Origin: Rhodoblastus sp963727035
Lineage (GTDB): Bacteria; Pseudomonadota; Alphaproteobacteria; Rhizobiales; Beijerinckiaceae
Length of the DNA: 64,000 bases
NCBI GenBank assembly: GCA_963727035.1
Contig: CAVSEY010000006.1
Span: 363,313-427,312, forward strand
Direction of reading: 5' to 3'
Shown in pieces: positions 1-11,240 of this stretch. The notes under the pieces were generated by a model. It was not told the origin of the DNA. It worked only from the letters and a program-made list of their open reading frames with translations, and ran no database searches. Numbering within the stretch: position 1 is the first letter of the stretch; the number at the start of each line of letters is the position of its first letter. The position numbers and the translations under genes were made by a program.

Positions 1-1052
1 GCCAAGGGATCGCTGGGGTTATGCAGCACAGCCCGGGTGTAGCCCGCATAAAATCTGAACAACTCATATTTATAGCGCGCCAGCAGTTCCAGCCCGCGCG
101 TATCGGCCAGCGTCGCCGCGACGATCGAGTTCGGATCATAGCCGGCCGGCAGTTTCGCGCCGGAATAGCTGTAGAATGCGGCGGCGTCTTTGGCGATGCT
201 GTAGACGCCGTCGAAGGACAGGTTGCCGATATCGGCGCCGATCTGGACCTGAGACATCGCGGCCGCCGCATTGCCATCATTGAAGCCGCCAACCTGCGTC
301 TGAGCCGCGAAGCGCAGGTTCTGATAGTTCAGGCGGTAGGTGATTGCGGTGTTGACGCGGGTCGTCGAATTGACGCCAAAGCCGGAATAGGCGCCCGAAA
401 AGCCAAGCTGGGAAAAGGCGACCGAGGCCACGGGATCATAGGCTGTCAGAAGGCTGTGCGAAAGCGCATTGGTCCGACCGAAGGTCAAAATGCCATAATT
501 TCGGCTGCTGACGCCGAAATAGCCCTGGGAATTGTCCCATTGTCCGGCGCGGCTGGAATCGAAATTCGACGTCTGATAGGCGAGATTGTATCGATTATTG
601 GCCGCGAGCGAGGCCGGGCCGTTGATGAGCCTTAGAGTGAAGGGATCAAAACCGCCTTCGGCGACGCCGATCAGCCGCCAGCCATCGGCAAATTTCTCGT
701 TCATCTTGACGCCATAGACCGAGGTGCTGATCCCGTTGGGCGACCACAGCCAATGGGTGTTTCCGCTGTTCTTCTGGATGCCGTAATTGGGCTTCTTGGC
801 GTCCAACCCAAGCGGGACGCCCCATTGCTCGTAGCCGTAGCCGCCGTCGATATTGCCGAAGACCGTGATCCCGCCATAGGACAGCGGGCATTCGTCCGGG
901 GATGAGTTGAGAAAATTCCACAGGCTGCTGAAACAGGAATTCGCTGGCGGCGTTCCAGCCGACGCGCCCGGCGCGGAAATCGCCGCGGCCTCGGCGCCCG
1001 TCGCGGATAGGGCCGTAAAAAAAAAGAGCGCGTAAACTAAATTTTTTTTCAC
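1..1052 (-). CDS. porin, 5' part only (3' end lies left of the window)
   Basis: Outer-membrane diffusion porin of the alphaproteobacterial trimeric type. Reading leftwards from a GTG at 1052-1050, which has a strong ribosome binding site (TCCTCC on the plus strand at 1056-1061), gives a Sec signal peptide (KKNLVYALFFFTALSATGAEA), then a Cys-containing N-terminal segment and the strand GGITVFGNIDGGYGYEQWG. The same layout (GITVFGTFDTGVSYATHG, then a SSRNYGILTFGR-like strand) occurs in the complete porin at 12684-14399, so the two are paralogues. This copy lacks the Lys/Gln-rich coiled coil of the other one. The frame stays open to base 1, where it still matches the family near an HNPSDPL motif, so roughly the last third is missing. 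An apparent ORF on the opposite strand here is only its shadow. Confidence 0.85.
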   Translation of the reverse strand, partial: MKKNLVYALFFFTALSATGAEAAAISAPGASAGTPPANSCFSSLWNFLNSSPDECPLSYGGITVFGNIDGGYGYEQWGVPLGLDAKKPNYGIQKNSGNTHWLWSPNGISTSVYGVKMNEKFADGWRLIGVAEGGFDPFTLRLINGPASLAANNRYNLAYQTSNFDSSRAGQWDNSQGYFGVSSRNYGILTFGRTNALSHSLLTAYDPVASVAFSQLGFSGAYSGFGVNSTTRVNTAITYRLNYQNLRFAAQTQVGGFNDGNAAAAMSQVQIGADIGNLSFDGVYSIAKDAAAFYSYSGAKLPAGYDPNSIVAATLADTRGLELLARYKYELFRFYAGYTRAVLHNPSDPL

Positions 1053-1443
1053 TTTTCCTCCGACGATCCGCCTAGCAAAATGCACGGTTTCAGGCAATCC
1101 GCCTTCATCGCGGGCCAGATTTGAGTGGAAAAGGCCGCAATCGCCGATTTCAAAGCGGCGCGTCGCCGCAATCCAAGCGAATATCCGAATTCCTGCTGCT
1201 ATTTTCGGTGGTTCCGCCGTTCCGCCCCAGGCGCGCTGCTTCCTTCCCCGTTGGTGGGGGCTGAATTCGGGCCAACCGCCCGGCGACCGGCCGCCAAAGC
1301 GGAGAGCAATTTTTCCTATCTCGTTGCGGATCTGCAACGCGCGTGGTGGGGACGCCAGGTCAATTCCCGGCCCCGTTAGCACTTTGTCGGCGCCCGTTTC
1401 TTTTTCCCCCCCGATCGGCCAGTATTCGCCCAAGGAGCGTCGA
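1053..1443. other. divergent intergenic region between porin and SulP genes
   Basis: About 390 bases between two divergently read genes, so it should hold both promoters. I see no convincing coding sequence, and no -35/-10 pair or operator that I would defend. A small open frame at 1125-1379 has no ribosome binding site and no recognisable product. Confidence 0.4.
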
Positions 1444-3152
1444 ATGGCGGAACGAACCGGAAAGAATTGGCTCGCTTTCCCGTCGCTGCGGGGCGGATCC
1501 GTCTCTTGGCGGGCTGATGTCGTCGCCGGCCTCACTCTCGCGGCGGTGGCCGCGCCGGAACAGATGGCGACGGCGCGGCTGGGCAGCTTCCCTCCGCATA
1601 TCGGATTTTATGTCTTCATCGCGGGATCGCTTGCCTTTGCGCTTTTCGGCGCCAACCGCTTTCTGTCCGCGGGCGCCAATTCGACCATTACGCCGATTTT
1701 TGCCGCGTCGCTGCTCGCCATCGCTCCCGCCGGCGGCCCGGAATATTTCGCCCTGACCGCCCTGCTTTCGCTGATGGTCGGGCTGATCCTCGCCGGCGCC
1801 GGCCTGTTCCGCGCCGGCTGGGTCGCCAATCTGTTCTCGATTCCCGTACTCACCGGCTTTCTTGGCGGGATCGCCGTCCATATCGTCCTGTCCCAGGCCC
1901 CGTCCTTTTTCGGGATCGCCGACGGCTCGGGCAGTTTCCTCCAGCGCGTCGAGCGAAACCAAACCCCTTGCCGTACTGACGGGTCTCTCCTGCCTTGCCG
2001 CGATTGTCGTCGCCGAACGTCTCAGCCCACGCCTGCCCGGCCCGCTCCTCGCGCTGGTGGGCGCGACGGCCGCGGCCATGGTCTTCGGTCTTGAGAGCAG
2101 GGGGCTGCGGACCGTCGGCGCCTTCTCGGTAAGGCCGCCGCATATCGGGCTGCCCACCATCAATCCCGACGATGTCGGCAAGGTTCTGGGTCTTTCCGCG
2201 ATCATCGCCGTCGTGGTCATGGTCCAGAGCGCGGCGACCTCGCGTTCCTTCCCCGGTCTTCCCGGCGAACCGCCGGATATCGACCGGGATTTCCTCGGCC
2301 TGGGCGTCGGATCGCTGCTGTCCGGCCTGATCGGCGCCTTGCCGGTCAACGCAAGCCCGCCGCGCACCGCCATTGTCGCTGAATCTGGCGGCGCGACCCA
2401 GATCGCCGGGCTGGCCGCGGCCGTGGCGATCGCGCTGGTCGCGGGGTTCGGCGAGCCCTTCCTGAAGCACGCGCCCGAGGCGGCGCTGGCGGCTATTCTC
2501 TTCTTCATCGCCAGCCGCATTTTCCGCCTTGGCGTCATGCGCGACATCGCCAGGCGCTCGCGGCATGAATTTCTGCTGATGCTGGTCACCTTGTTCGCGG
2601 TGGTGCTGGTTCCGGTCCAGACCGGCGTCGCCCTGGCGATCATCCTGTCGCTGATCCACGGCCTTTGGAGCGCGACCCAAAGCGACCTTCGTGTGTTCGA
2701 ACGTTTGCCCGGCAAGACGATCTGGTGGCCTGAAGACGAGGGTTTTGATGGGGAACGGCTCGAAGGCGTCAAGGTCGTGGGCATCCAGGCGCCGCTGAGC
2801 TTCCTCAATTCCGATCGTTTCCAGCGCCAGTTGATCGAAGTCGGCGGAGGAGGTGGGGCTCAAGCTGCTGGTGCTCGAGGCGAGCGCCATAAACGCCATC
2901 GATTACACGGCGGCGGCGGGCCTGTCGGCGGCGATCCGCCTTTGCCGCAAGAAGGGCGTGGATTTCGCGGTGGCGCGGCTCGAATCCTTGCGGGCGCGGG
3001 CGGCTTTTGCCAAATATGGGGTATTGGACGCCCTTGGCGGGGCGGGTCCGGATGGCGAGCCGCGCCTTTTCCAAAGCGTCGATGAAGCGACGACCAGGCT
3101 CGCGCCCGGCGCGGCCGTCATTCCGGCGCCCGCGACGGCGGCGGGGGCCTGA
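1444..3152 (+). CDS. SulP-family anion permease with C-terminal STAS domain (two frameshifts)
   Basis: Inner-membrane transporter of the SulP/SLC26 family (sulfate, bicarbonate or other anions; the substrate cannot be told). The start ATG at 1444 follows AAGGAG. Frame 1 gives the N-terminal membrane domain (VVAGLTLAAVAAPEQMATA, the usual GLT...P..MA signature of TM1) to about 1945. The frame then shifts by one base into the rest of the membrane domain (GSLLSGLIGALPVNASPPRT, LLMLVTLFAVVLVPVQTG). A second one-base shift near 2850 (in GGAGGAGGTGGGG) leads into the STAS domain (LLVLEASAINAIDYTAAAGL), which ends at 3152. Removing one base at each point gives 568 residues, normal for SulP proteins with STAS. 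Both breaks behave like the insertion-type breaks elsewhere in the window, so sequence error is likelier than decay. Confidence 0.8.
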
Positions 3153-3177
3153 ACGGACGCAGGCGGCAGAGGAATTT

Positions 3178-3864
3178 ATGCAAAACTCGAAACAGGCGGT
3201 CTATCTCAGCGAGGACGAAAAGGATCTGGCCGACGCCATCATCAAGGAATTGTCCGGGCGCTATCGGGTCTTCTGGAGCGAAACCGGCGCGGAAGCGATC
3301 GAGGCCGCGCTTTCCGGCCGCGCCGAGGTCCTGGTGATGGACCGCAAGCTCAAGGGCGCCGACGGGCTGGAGCTGGTCTCACAATTGCGAGCAAAGGGAA
3401 ACAGGACGCCCGTGCTGATGATCAGCGCCATGAGCCAGGTGGACGACCGCGTAGCGGGCCTGCGCGCCGGCGGCGACGATTATCTGGTCAAGCCCTTCGC
3501 CATGGCCGAATTCTCCGCGCGCGTCGACGCGCTTGCCCGGCGCCAGGCCTGCGCCGAGGCGCCGCAACTGCGCGCCGGACCGCTGGAGCTGGACCTCGTC
3601 GCCCGCAAGCTTTTCCGCGACGGACGCGAGATCGACCTCCTTCCGCGCGAATTCAAGCTTCTGGAATATTTCATGCGCCGGCCGGGCCAGGTCGTGACCC
3701 GCCAGATGCTGCTCGAAGACGTGTGGAATTATCGTTTCAACACCCAGACCAATGTCGTCGACGTCCATATCCGCAATCTGCGCCTCAAGCTCGATGCGCC
3801 CGGCGCCCCAAAACTGATTGTCAATGTCCGTGGCGAAGGATTCATCCTCGATGTCGCCGCGTGA
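3178..3864 (+). CDS. OmpR-family response regulator
   Basis: DNA-binding response regulator of 228 residues. It has a receiver domain (residues 1 to about 118) with the phospho-acceptor Asp55 in VLVMDRKL and the switch Lys in DDYLVKPF, followed by a winged-helix effector domain (about 130-228) ending with VVDVHIRNLRLKLD and the wing VRGEGFIL. The start ATG at 3178 is preceded by AGAGGAA. The last bases overlap the kinase gene by 14 nt, so the two are translationally coupled. It presumably controls the efflux operon that follows, but I see no defined operator. The first acidic pocket (SEDEKD) is slightly unusual in position and composition. Confidence 0.93.
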   Translation: MQNSKQAVYLSEDEKDLADAIIKELSGRYRVFWSETGAEAIEAALSGRAEVLVMDRKLKGADGLELVSQLRAKGNRTPVLMISAMSQVDDRVAGLRAGGDDYLVKPFAMAEFSARVDALARRQACAEAPQLRAGPLELDLVARKLFRDGREIDLLPREFKLLEYFMRRPGQVVTRQMLLEDVWNYRFNTQTNVVDVHIRNLRLKLDAPGAPKLIVNVRGEGFILDVAA

Positions 3865-5239
3865 TCTCGCCCGCTCGACGCCTCTGCGTCTTGCCGTCGC
3901 CTTTGCCCTGCTGATCGTCGTTCTGACGGGCGGCGTTTTCGTTTTCGTATACGAGACGGCGACCTCGGCGCGGATTTCGCAACTGCGCGCCGTTTTCGCC
4001 GATGAGGCGGCAAAAGCCGCCGCCAGCAATGACGATCGCCTGCGGCGCGCCTTGTCGCTGCGTCTCACCCGCGACTTCCGGCGGCTGAATTTTGTCGCGC
4101 TCTATGACGTTTCCGGCCGGCTGGTCTTCGGCAATCTGGACCGCAGGCCGGATATTCCGGTCGACGGACGAACCCACTACCTCCCCGATTTCCGCGCGAC
4201 CGCCGACAGCGAGCCTGAACCGACCTTGCTGGTCGCTCACGCCCGGTCGAATGGCGATGTCATCGTCCTGGGGCGCGGCGTCGCGGAAGTCGAAATCCTG
4301 CGCGGCGTTCTCGGCCGCGCTCTCTCCTTCGCCATTCTGCCGGTCGCCGCCGCCGCCCTTGCCGCCGGATTGTTTTTCGCGCGCCGCGCCGCCGCGCGCG
4401 TCGAGGAGATCGAAAGGGCCATTGGCGTGATCATGAAGGGCGATCTGCGCGCCCGTCTGCCGACCGGTTCGGGCATTGACGAGTTCGACGGCGTCATTGC
4501 CTCCGTCAACCGAATGCTCGACGAAATCGAGCGTCTGCTCGGTCAGTTGGCGGCGGTCGGCGACAATATCGCCCATGATTTGCGGACTCCGATCGTGAAT
4601 GTCCGCGCGATTCTCGAAGGGGTTTTGGCCGAGGCGCCCCGAGGCTACGGCCTCCGTCAGCCCGTTCAAAGCGCCTTGCGGCAGCTTGACCGAGCGATGA
4701 TGGCGATGACTGCGCTGCTGCGGGTTTCCGCGATCGAACGCGAACATCGCCGTAGCGCCTTCGTCGAGATGGATCTCGCCGGCGTCTGCGCGGAACTGCA
4801 CGAATTTTTCCTGCCGCTCGCCGAGGCCAAGGGCGTGCGCCTCGACCTCGCGGCGGAAGGCGCGGTCATTCGGACGGGCGATCCCGACCTGATGCGGGAG
4901 GCGGTCGCCAATCTCCTCGATAATGCGCTCAAATTCACCCCGCGCGGCGGCGCCGTGCAGGTGGCGGTCACGGAGGAAGCGGGACTGGCCCGAATCGCCG
5001 TCAGCGACAACGGACGCGGCGTGCCCGCCGAGGAGCGCCGCGACATTTTCCGGCGTTTCGTGAGGGCGAAAAATGGCGCGGACCTGCCCGGCGTCGGTCT
5101 GGGCCTGAACATTGTCGAGACCATTGCGCGATTGCACGGCATGAAACTGATTGTCGCGGATAATGCGCCGGGAGCGCGATTCACCTTGACGGAAACTCAC
5201 GCCGACGAGGGCCGGAAAGGCCGTGAAATCGACGGATAG
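3851..5239 (+). CDS. sensor histidine kinase (HAMP, HisKA, HATPase)
   Basis: Membrane sensor kinase, 462 residues, partner of the response regulator at 3178. It has a first membrane helix near residues 12-35, a periplasmic sensing segment of about 120 residues, a second helix (LSFAILPVAAAALAAGLFFA) and a HAMP linker (GVIMKGDLRARLP). The H-box is NIAHDLRTPIVNV, with the phospho-acceptor His. The ATPase shows its N-box (AVANLLDNALKFTP), G1 (VSDNGRGVP) and G2 (GVGLGLNIVE). I chose the ATG at 3851, which overlaps the regulator, over one 33 nt upstream because it leads straight into the first membrane helix. The signal sensed is unknown. The stop codon lies in a short hairpin (stem GGATAGG, 5234-5252) before the pump gene. 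Confidence 0.92.
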   Translation: MSPRDLARSTPLRLAVAFALLIVVLTGGVFVFVYETATSARISQLRAVFADEAAKAAASNDDRLRRALSLRLTRDFRRLNFVALYDVSGRLVFGNLDRRPDIPVDGRTHYLPDFRATADSEPEPTLLVAHARSNGDVIVLGRGVAEVEILRGVLGRALSFAILPVAAAALAAGLFFARRAAARVEEIERAIGVIMKGDLRARLPTGSGIDEFDGVIASVNRMLDEIERLLGQLAAVGDNIAHDLRTPIVNVRAILEGVLAEAPRGYGLRQPVQSALRQLDRAMMAMTALLRVSAIEREHRRSAFVEMDLAGVCAELHEFFLPLAEAKGVRLDLAAEGAVIRTGDPDLMREAVANLLDNALKFTPRGGAVQVAVTEEAGLARIAVSDNGRGVPAEERRDIFRRFVRAKNGADLPGVGLGLNIVETIARLHGMKLIVADNAPGARFTLTETHADEGRKGREIDG

Positions 5240-5384
5240 GGCGGACCTATCCTTAGCTTCCCGCTGCGATGGGCGGGACCCGCGAGACATTAAAAAATAA
5301 TTTAGTTTGCGCTGCTGGGGGGCGGCAAATATAACCCACGCGGCGCGGGCCTGCCGCCCGCAGACTCGCATTTTCTCCGGTCAA

Positions 5385-8300
5385 ATGCTCGCCCTCGTCC
5401 GTATCGCGCTCAAGCGGCCTTATACCTTCGTCGTCATGGCGATGTTCATCGTCATTTTCGGCGTCATGGCGTGGGTTCGCTCGCCCGTCGATATATTTCC
5501 GGCGATCCGCATTCCCGTCGTCGCGGTGGTCTTCACCTATAACGGTCTGCCGCCGGAGGACATGTCCGGGCGCATCGTCTATTATTACGAGCGCACCGCG
5601 CTTGCCGAAGTGGACGACATCGAGCATGTCGAATCGCAGTCCATGGCCAATTACGGCGTGGTGAAGATCTTCTTCCAGCCGAACGTCAATCTCGCCGTCG
5701 CCCTCGCCCAGATCACAGCCGTTTCGCAGACCGAGCTGAAACATATGCCGCCGGGGCTCACGCCGCCCTATGTGCTGGTTTTCAACGCCTCCAGCGTGCC
5801 GGTGATCCAGCTCGCCCTGTCGAGCGACAAGGTGTCTCAGGCGAAAATTTTCGACAACGCCCAGAATTTCGTCCGCCCGCAGCTTGCGACCGTGGAGGGG
5901 GCGGCGGTTCCCTCGCCCTATGGCGGCGAGCGGCGCCAGGTGCAGATCGATATCGATCCCGAGAAATTGCATTCTTACGGTCTGTCGGCCGACGACGTTG
6001 TCCAGGCGCTCGCGCGGCAAGACCAGATCACGCCGGTCGGGACGCAAAAAATCGGCGACAAGGAATATGTCATCCATCTGAACGATTCTCCCGATACGGT
6101 TGAGGCCCTGAACTTCCTGCCGATCAAGACCGTCAATGGAGCGACTGTGCGCATCGGAGATGTCGCTTACGCTCACGACAGCTCTCCGCCGCAGATCAAC
6201 ATGGTGCGCGTCGACGGTTCGAACGCCGTGTTGATGACCATTCTCAAGGCGGGCTCGGCTTCGACGCTGGACGTCATCAACGGCGTCAAGAAAATGATGC
6301 CGCGGCTGCACGATCTCCTGCCGGATTCGGTTCGGCTGTTAGCCGTCGGCGATCAGGCGCCCTTCGTCGAGGACGCGGTCCGTTCGGTGATGCGCGAAGG
6401 CGTGCTGGCGGCCGCGCTGACCGGCCTGATGATCCTGGTCTTTCTGGGCAGCTGGCGCTCGACGGTCATCATCATCATTTCCATCCCGCTCGCCATTTTG
6501 TTCTCGGTCGCTCTGCTCGCGGCGACCGGTGAGAACATCAATGTCATGACAATGGGCGGTCTCGCCCTGGCGGTCGGCATTCTGGTGGACGACGCCACGG
6601 TGACGATCGAGAACATCAATTTCCAGCTTGAGCAGAAGAAGGAGATCGAGGCGGCGATCATGGACGGCGCCCGCCAGATCGTCATTCCGGCCACGGTCTC
6701 GCTGCTCTGCATCTCCATCGTCTTCGTGCCGATGTTCAGTCTCGGCGGCGTTTCCGGCTATCTGTTCCGGCCGATGGCCAAGGCCGTCGTTTTCGCGCTG
6801 ATCGGCTCTTATCTCCTGTCGCGCACTCTGGTGCCGACCATGGCGAATTATCTCCTGGCCGGGCACGCGCACGATCCGGACGCCGAGCCGCGCACCATTT
6901 TCGGGCGTTTCCAGCATGGGTTCGAGCACTATTTCGAGGCTTCGCGCCAGGGCTATTCCCGTATTCTCTCCGCCGCCATGCGCTCGCGGATAGTTTTCGT
7001 GTCCGGTTTCCTGGCATTCGCGCTGGCGTCGCTCATCCTTGTTCCTTTCCTCGGCCAGAACTTCTTCCCCGACGTTGAAACGGTTCAAATTCGGCTTCAT
7101 GTGCGCGGTCCGACGGGATTGCGGATCGAAGAAACCGGAAAATTGTTCACCCGCGTCGAAGACGCGATCCGCGAGACCGCAGGGGCGAAGGCTGTCGCCT
7201 CGATGGTCGACAATATCGGTTTGCCGATCAGCGGCACCAACCTCGCCTACAGCAATTCCGGCACGATCGGCTCCGCGGACGGCGATATTCTGATCACGCT
7301 TCAGAAGGGGCGGGAGAAGAAGACCGAGGGACTCATCAAGACGTTGCGTGAAAAACTGCCCATCCTGTTTCCCGGGGTCACCTTCTCGTTCCTTCCCGCG
7401 GACATCGTCACGCAAATCCTTAATTTCGGCCTCCCCGCGCCCATCGACGTCCAGGTTGTCGGCAGGAACGAGGCGGGCAATCGCGCGGTCGCCGCAAAGA
7501 TTCTGAAAAAGCTTCTGTTCATCTCCGGAATCGCCGACGCGCGCATCCAGCAGCCGGCCGACCAGCCAACCATCAATGTCGACGTCGATCGGGTCCTCGC
7601 GAACAGGCTCGGCCTGACCGAGGCAGACATCACCCATTCTCTGCAGATCACGCTCGCCGGTTCGATCCAGACTCAGCCCCTGTTCTGGCTGGACCGCAGG
7701 AACGGCGTCTCCCATCCGGTGGTGACCCAGACGCCGCAATATTGGATGGCCTCGCTCAGCGATCTCGCGCGGGTTCCAGCCTCGACAGGAAAATCGTCGA
7801 CAGATTCTCGGCGCGGTGGCGACGATCAGTCGCGGCACGAGCGACGCGGTGGTCTCCCATTATTCGGTTCAGCCGGTGATCGACATCTACGCGACCAATT
7901 CGGGGCGCGATCTTGGCGCGGTCGCCGCCGATGTGCTGCGCGTCATCGATGAAGCGCGCGCCGACGCGCCGCGCGGCACGCAGATCATTTTGCGCGGCCA
8001 GGCGGAGACGATGAACTCGGCTTATTCTCAGCTCTACGCAGGGTTGGCCTTCGCGTTCGTCCTCATTTATCTGTTGATCGTGGTCAATTTCCAATCCTGG
8101 GTCGATCCGTTCGTGATCGTTTCGGCGCTGCCGGCCGCGCTGGCGGGCGTGACCTGGATGTTGTTCGCGACCCATACAACCCTTTCCGTCCCGGCGCTGA
8201 CCGGCGCGATCATGACCATGGGCGTGGCGACGGCCAATTCGATCCTGGTGGTGAGCTTTGCCCGCGAACAGCTCTCAGAGGGGCTTGAGCCCTTTGCCGC

Positions 8301-8535
8301 GGCGTTGAACGCCGGCGTCGGGCGTTTCCGCCCGGTGCTGATGACCGCGTTCGCGATGATCATCGGCATGGCGCCGATGGCGCTGAGCGCCGAACAAAAC
8401 GCGCCGCTCGGCCGCGCGGTGATCGGCGGCCTCATTTTTGCGACCGTAGCTACTCTGATCTTCGTTCCCGTGGTATTCGGCATCGCGCATTCGCGCAAAA
8501 CGAAGTCTTCCGTCGAGGCGCACCATGAAACATGA
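5385..8535 (+). CDS. RND efflux transporter permease (one frameshift near 7790)
   Basis: Inner-membrane proton-driven drug or metabolite exporter of the RND family (AcrB/MdtB type). The start ATG at 5385 gives MLALVRIALKRPYTFVVMAM, the usual cytoplasmic N-terminus running into TM1. The proton-relay helix carries the Asp pair (GILVDDATVTIEN), and late helices are clear (FVLIYLLIVVNFQSW, ATVATLIFVPVVFGIAH). The frame shifts by one base between about 7785 and 7800, where STGK continues one base later as QILGAVATISRGTSD; the AAAA run there is the likely extra base. Removing one base gives 1,049 residues, exactly typical. An AT-rich stretch at 5289-5308 could hold a promoter of its own. The stop overlaps the next start as ATGA. 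Confidence 0.9.
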
Positions 8536-9717
8536 TTTTGCCTCCGAGGCCCATGCCTGCTCCCGCGCGCAGCCGAAGCTTCGGCTCCTGGCTGCTTTGG
8601 GGCGCGCTGGCGTTTATCGCTGTTTTCCTGGCCTATTCGTTCGTTCAGCGCTGGAGCGCGGAGAAACAGCTCGAGAGCCTGGACGCGCGGGCGCGCGATC
8701 CAGAATGTGAGGGTCATCGAGCCGACTGTCAGCGCGAAGCCGGAGATTCTCTCGCTTCCCGGAACGATTTCCGCTTGGTACGAGGCTTCGATCTTCTCCC
8801 AGGTGTCCGGCTATATCCAAAGCTGGAAGACCGACATCGGCGCGGTCGTCAAGAAAGGCGATCTGCTCGCGGTCGTGGACACGCCCGAACTCGATGACCG
8901 AATCGCCAAGGCGGCGGAGGGGGTGAACCGCGCCGAAGCGGCCCTTGATTTCGCCAAGGTGACGGCGGATCGCTGGGCCGCGCTGCGGCAGTCCTCGGCG
9001 GTGTCCAAACAGTCAGCGGACGAAAAAGCCGCCGATCAACAGGCCAAGGAGGCCGATCTCGGGGCGGCGAAGGCCGGTCTCGAAAGGCTCAAGGCGCAGA
9101 AAGCCTTCGCTCAAATCGTCGCGCCCTTCGATGGCGTCGTTATCGCCCGCAATATTGACATCGGCTCCTTTGTCTCGCCGGGGGGGCGCAACGAAAAGCC
9201 GCTGTTCAAGGTTGCCGATATTCACGCCGTGCGCCTCTATGTCGAGGTTCCTCAGGTCTATTCCGCGAGCCTCACCAAGGGTATGAAGGTGGTTTTCACG
9301 ACGCCGCAATGGAAAGATCGCGAGTTCGGTGGCGAAATCGCCACGACTTCCAATGCGATTGGCGCGACCACCGGCAGTCTTCTGGTCGAGGTCGACGCGC
9401 CTAATCCCGACGGCGCCTTGTTCTCCGGCTCCTATGCAGACGCGCATTTCGAATTGCCGATCAATCCCCACCAATTGCGCATTCCATCGAGCGCGCTTTC
9501 GGTCGGCAAGGACAACACCCGCGTCGCCACGGTCGACAGCGACAGCCGAATCAAGTTCAAGGATGTCGTCATCGCCAAGGATCTTGGCTCGGAAATCGTG
9601 ATCGCGTCCGGACTGGACCCGCACGATCGGATCGTGAACAATCCGCCGGAAACTTTGGCCGATGGCGATCAAGTCCGTATTTCGTCCCCGAAGCCGGCGG
9701 CGGACTCCAAGGAATGA
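8532..9717 (+). CDS. RND periplasmic adaptor (membrane fusion protein; one frameshift near 8695)
   Basis: HlyD/AcrA-type adaptor that bridges the inner-membrane pump and the outer-membrane channel. It starts at 8532 in an ATGA overlap with the pump gene. An N-terminal membrane anchor (WLLWGALAFIAVFLAYSFV) is followed, after a one-base frame shift at about 8690-8702, by the lipoyl/barrel-sandwich half (FSQVSGYIQSWKTDIGAVVK), an alpha-hairpin rich in Ala, Lys and Glu (about residues 110-180), the second lipoyl half (IVAPFDGVVIARNIDIGSFV) and the beta-barrel. Removal of one base gives 394 residues, normal for the family. It overlaps the next gene by ATGA as well. Confidence 0.9.
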
Positions 9718-11238
9718 AAAGACGATCTGGTCAATCGCTCGCCTTGAGAGCCGTTCTTTGCGCGGGTGTCGTCGCGCTCGCCGGTTGTGACTTCGCGCCC
9801 CGCTACGCGACTCCGGAAATCGCCGCTCCCGAAAAATTCAAGGATAGCGCGCCCTCCGGGCTGCGGGCCCCGCTGACCGAGGATTGGTGGCGAAATTTTC
9901 ATGATCGGGAACTCGACCGGCTTGAGGCGCTGATCGAAACCGACAATCCGGACTATGCGGCGGCGCTGGCGCGATATGAGCGGGCCAAGGCCTTTCTCGA
10001 TCTCGCCAATTCGGGCTTCTTCCCGTCCATCGTCGGCCTGCCGGAACTGAGTTACAACAAACAATCGGCGAACGCGTCCGCTGCGCTCGAAGGGACAGCC
10101 GACCTATTACGGCGCCAATCAGTTATTCGGCCAACTGGCTTGGGAGGTCGATATTTGGGGCCGGGTTCGGGACGTGGTCGCAACCGCCAAGGCTGGCGCC
10201 CAGGCCAATGACGACCTGCTCGCCGCCACCCGCCTTTCGCTGCAGGCGACCATGGCGCGGACCTATATCGCCTTGCGCGGCGCTGACGCACTGGCCGCCC
10301 TGCTCGCGCGCACGATCAAACTCTATCAATCAGCGCTGGATCTCACCGCGAAACGCCTGAAAGATAATATCGCGCCGCCAATCGACGTCGAGCGCGCCAA
10401 GGTGCAACTCGCCAACGCAAAGGCCGCGGCGGCTGAAATCGCCCAGGGACGCGCGGTGCTTGAGAACGCCCTTGCCGCGCTTGGCGGCCAGACGGCTTCG
10501 CTGTTCACGATCCCGGCTTCATCGGTTCAACCCGCAACGCCGCGTCCGCCGCGCATGGCGCCCGCCAGCCTGCTGGTGCGGCGTCCCGACGTCGCGGCGA
10601 AAGAGCGCCTGCTTTACGCGGCGAACGAACAGATCGGCGCGGCCAAGGCGGATTTTCTGCCCCGTTTCTACATCCTCATGGGCGGCGGCACGCAATCGAC
10701 CAATCTCGACCTCCTGAATTTCCACAATTCCTTGTGGAATTACGGCCCCGCTTTATCGGTGCCGATCTTTGACGGCGGTCAGAGGCAGGCCACGCTCGAC
10801 GCGGCGCGCGCGCAGTTTTCGCTCGCCGCCGCCGAGTACAAGGGCTCGGTTCTCGCCGCCTATCAGGAAGTCGAGAACGCGCTGTCGTCCATCAAATGGA
10901 TCAGGCTCGAAAGCGCCTCGCTTTCGGCCGCGGCCAAAGCGGCGCAGCGGGCTCTCAACATGTCAATGAGCCTTTATCAGGACGGCGCGGCCTCCTCGCT
11001 CGACGTCGTCACTTCGCAATCCGCGGCGCTCGACGCCGAGCGCGCCGATATCGCCTCGCAAACGCGGCTGCTCGAACAATATGTCGACTTGATGCTGGCG
11101 CTTGGCGGCGGCTGGTCCGGGCAGGCGCCGGCGCCACAGGCGCCTTTTCCGCCGCCGGTGGCGCTGCTTGGGCCGCAAGGGCAGGATCCGGGCGCCCAGA
11201 CCCAGCCGACGCAATCTGCTGAATCAGGAGTGCGCTGA
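9714..11238 (+). CDS. outer-membrane factor lipoprotein, NodT/TolC type (one frameshift near 10075)
   Basis: Outer-membrane channel of the same tripartite pump. A lipoprotein signal ends in the lipobox LAGC (Cys25). Two outer-membrane efflux repeats follow, with typical segments WWRNFHDRELDRLEALI, QLAWEVDIWGRVRD and PIFDGGQRQATLDAARAQF. The frame changes by one base at about 10065-10083; removing one base gives 507 residues, as expected. The C-terminal tail is rich in Pro, Gln and Ala. It starts in an ATGA overlap with the adaptor, so all three pump parts are translationally coupled. Confidence 0.9.
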
Positions 11239-11240
11239 CA

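Noticed and set aside
1124..1379. Small gene between porin and SulP
   Set aside because: No ribosome binding site and no protein-like pattern.
1360..2899. Long open frames on the minus strand opposite the SulP gene
   Set aside because: They are Arg/Gly/Asp-rich shadows typical of high-GC antisense frames; the plus strand encodes clear SulP and STAS motifs.
1444..3152. SulP gene as a genuine pseudogene
   Set aside because: Both breaks are single-base, no stop accumulates elsewhere, and essential yidC shows the same kind of break; sequence error explains it better.
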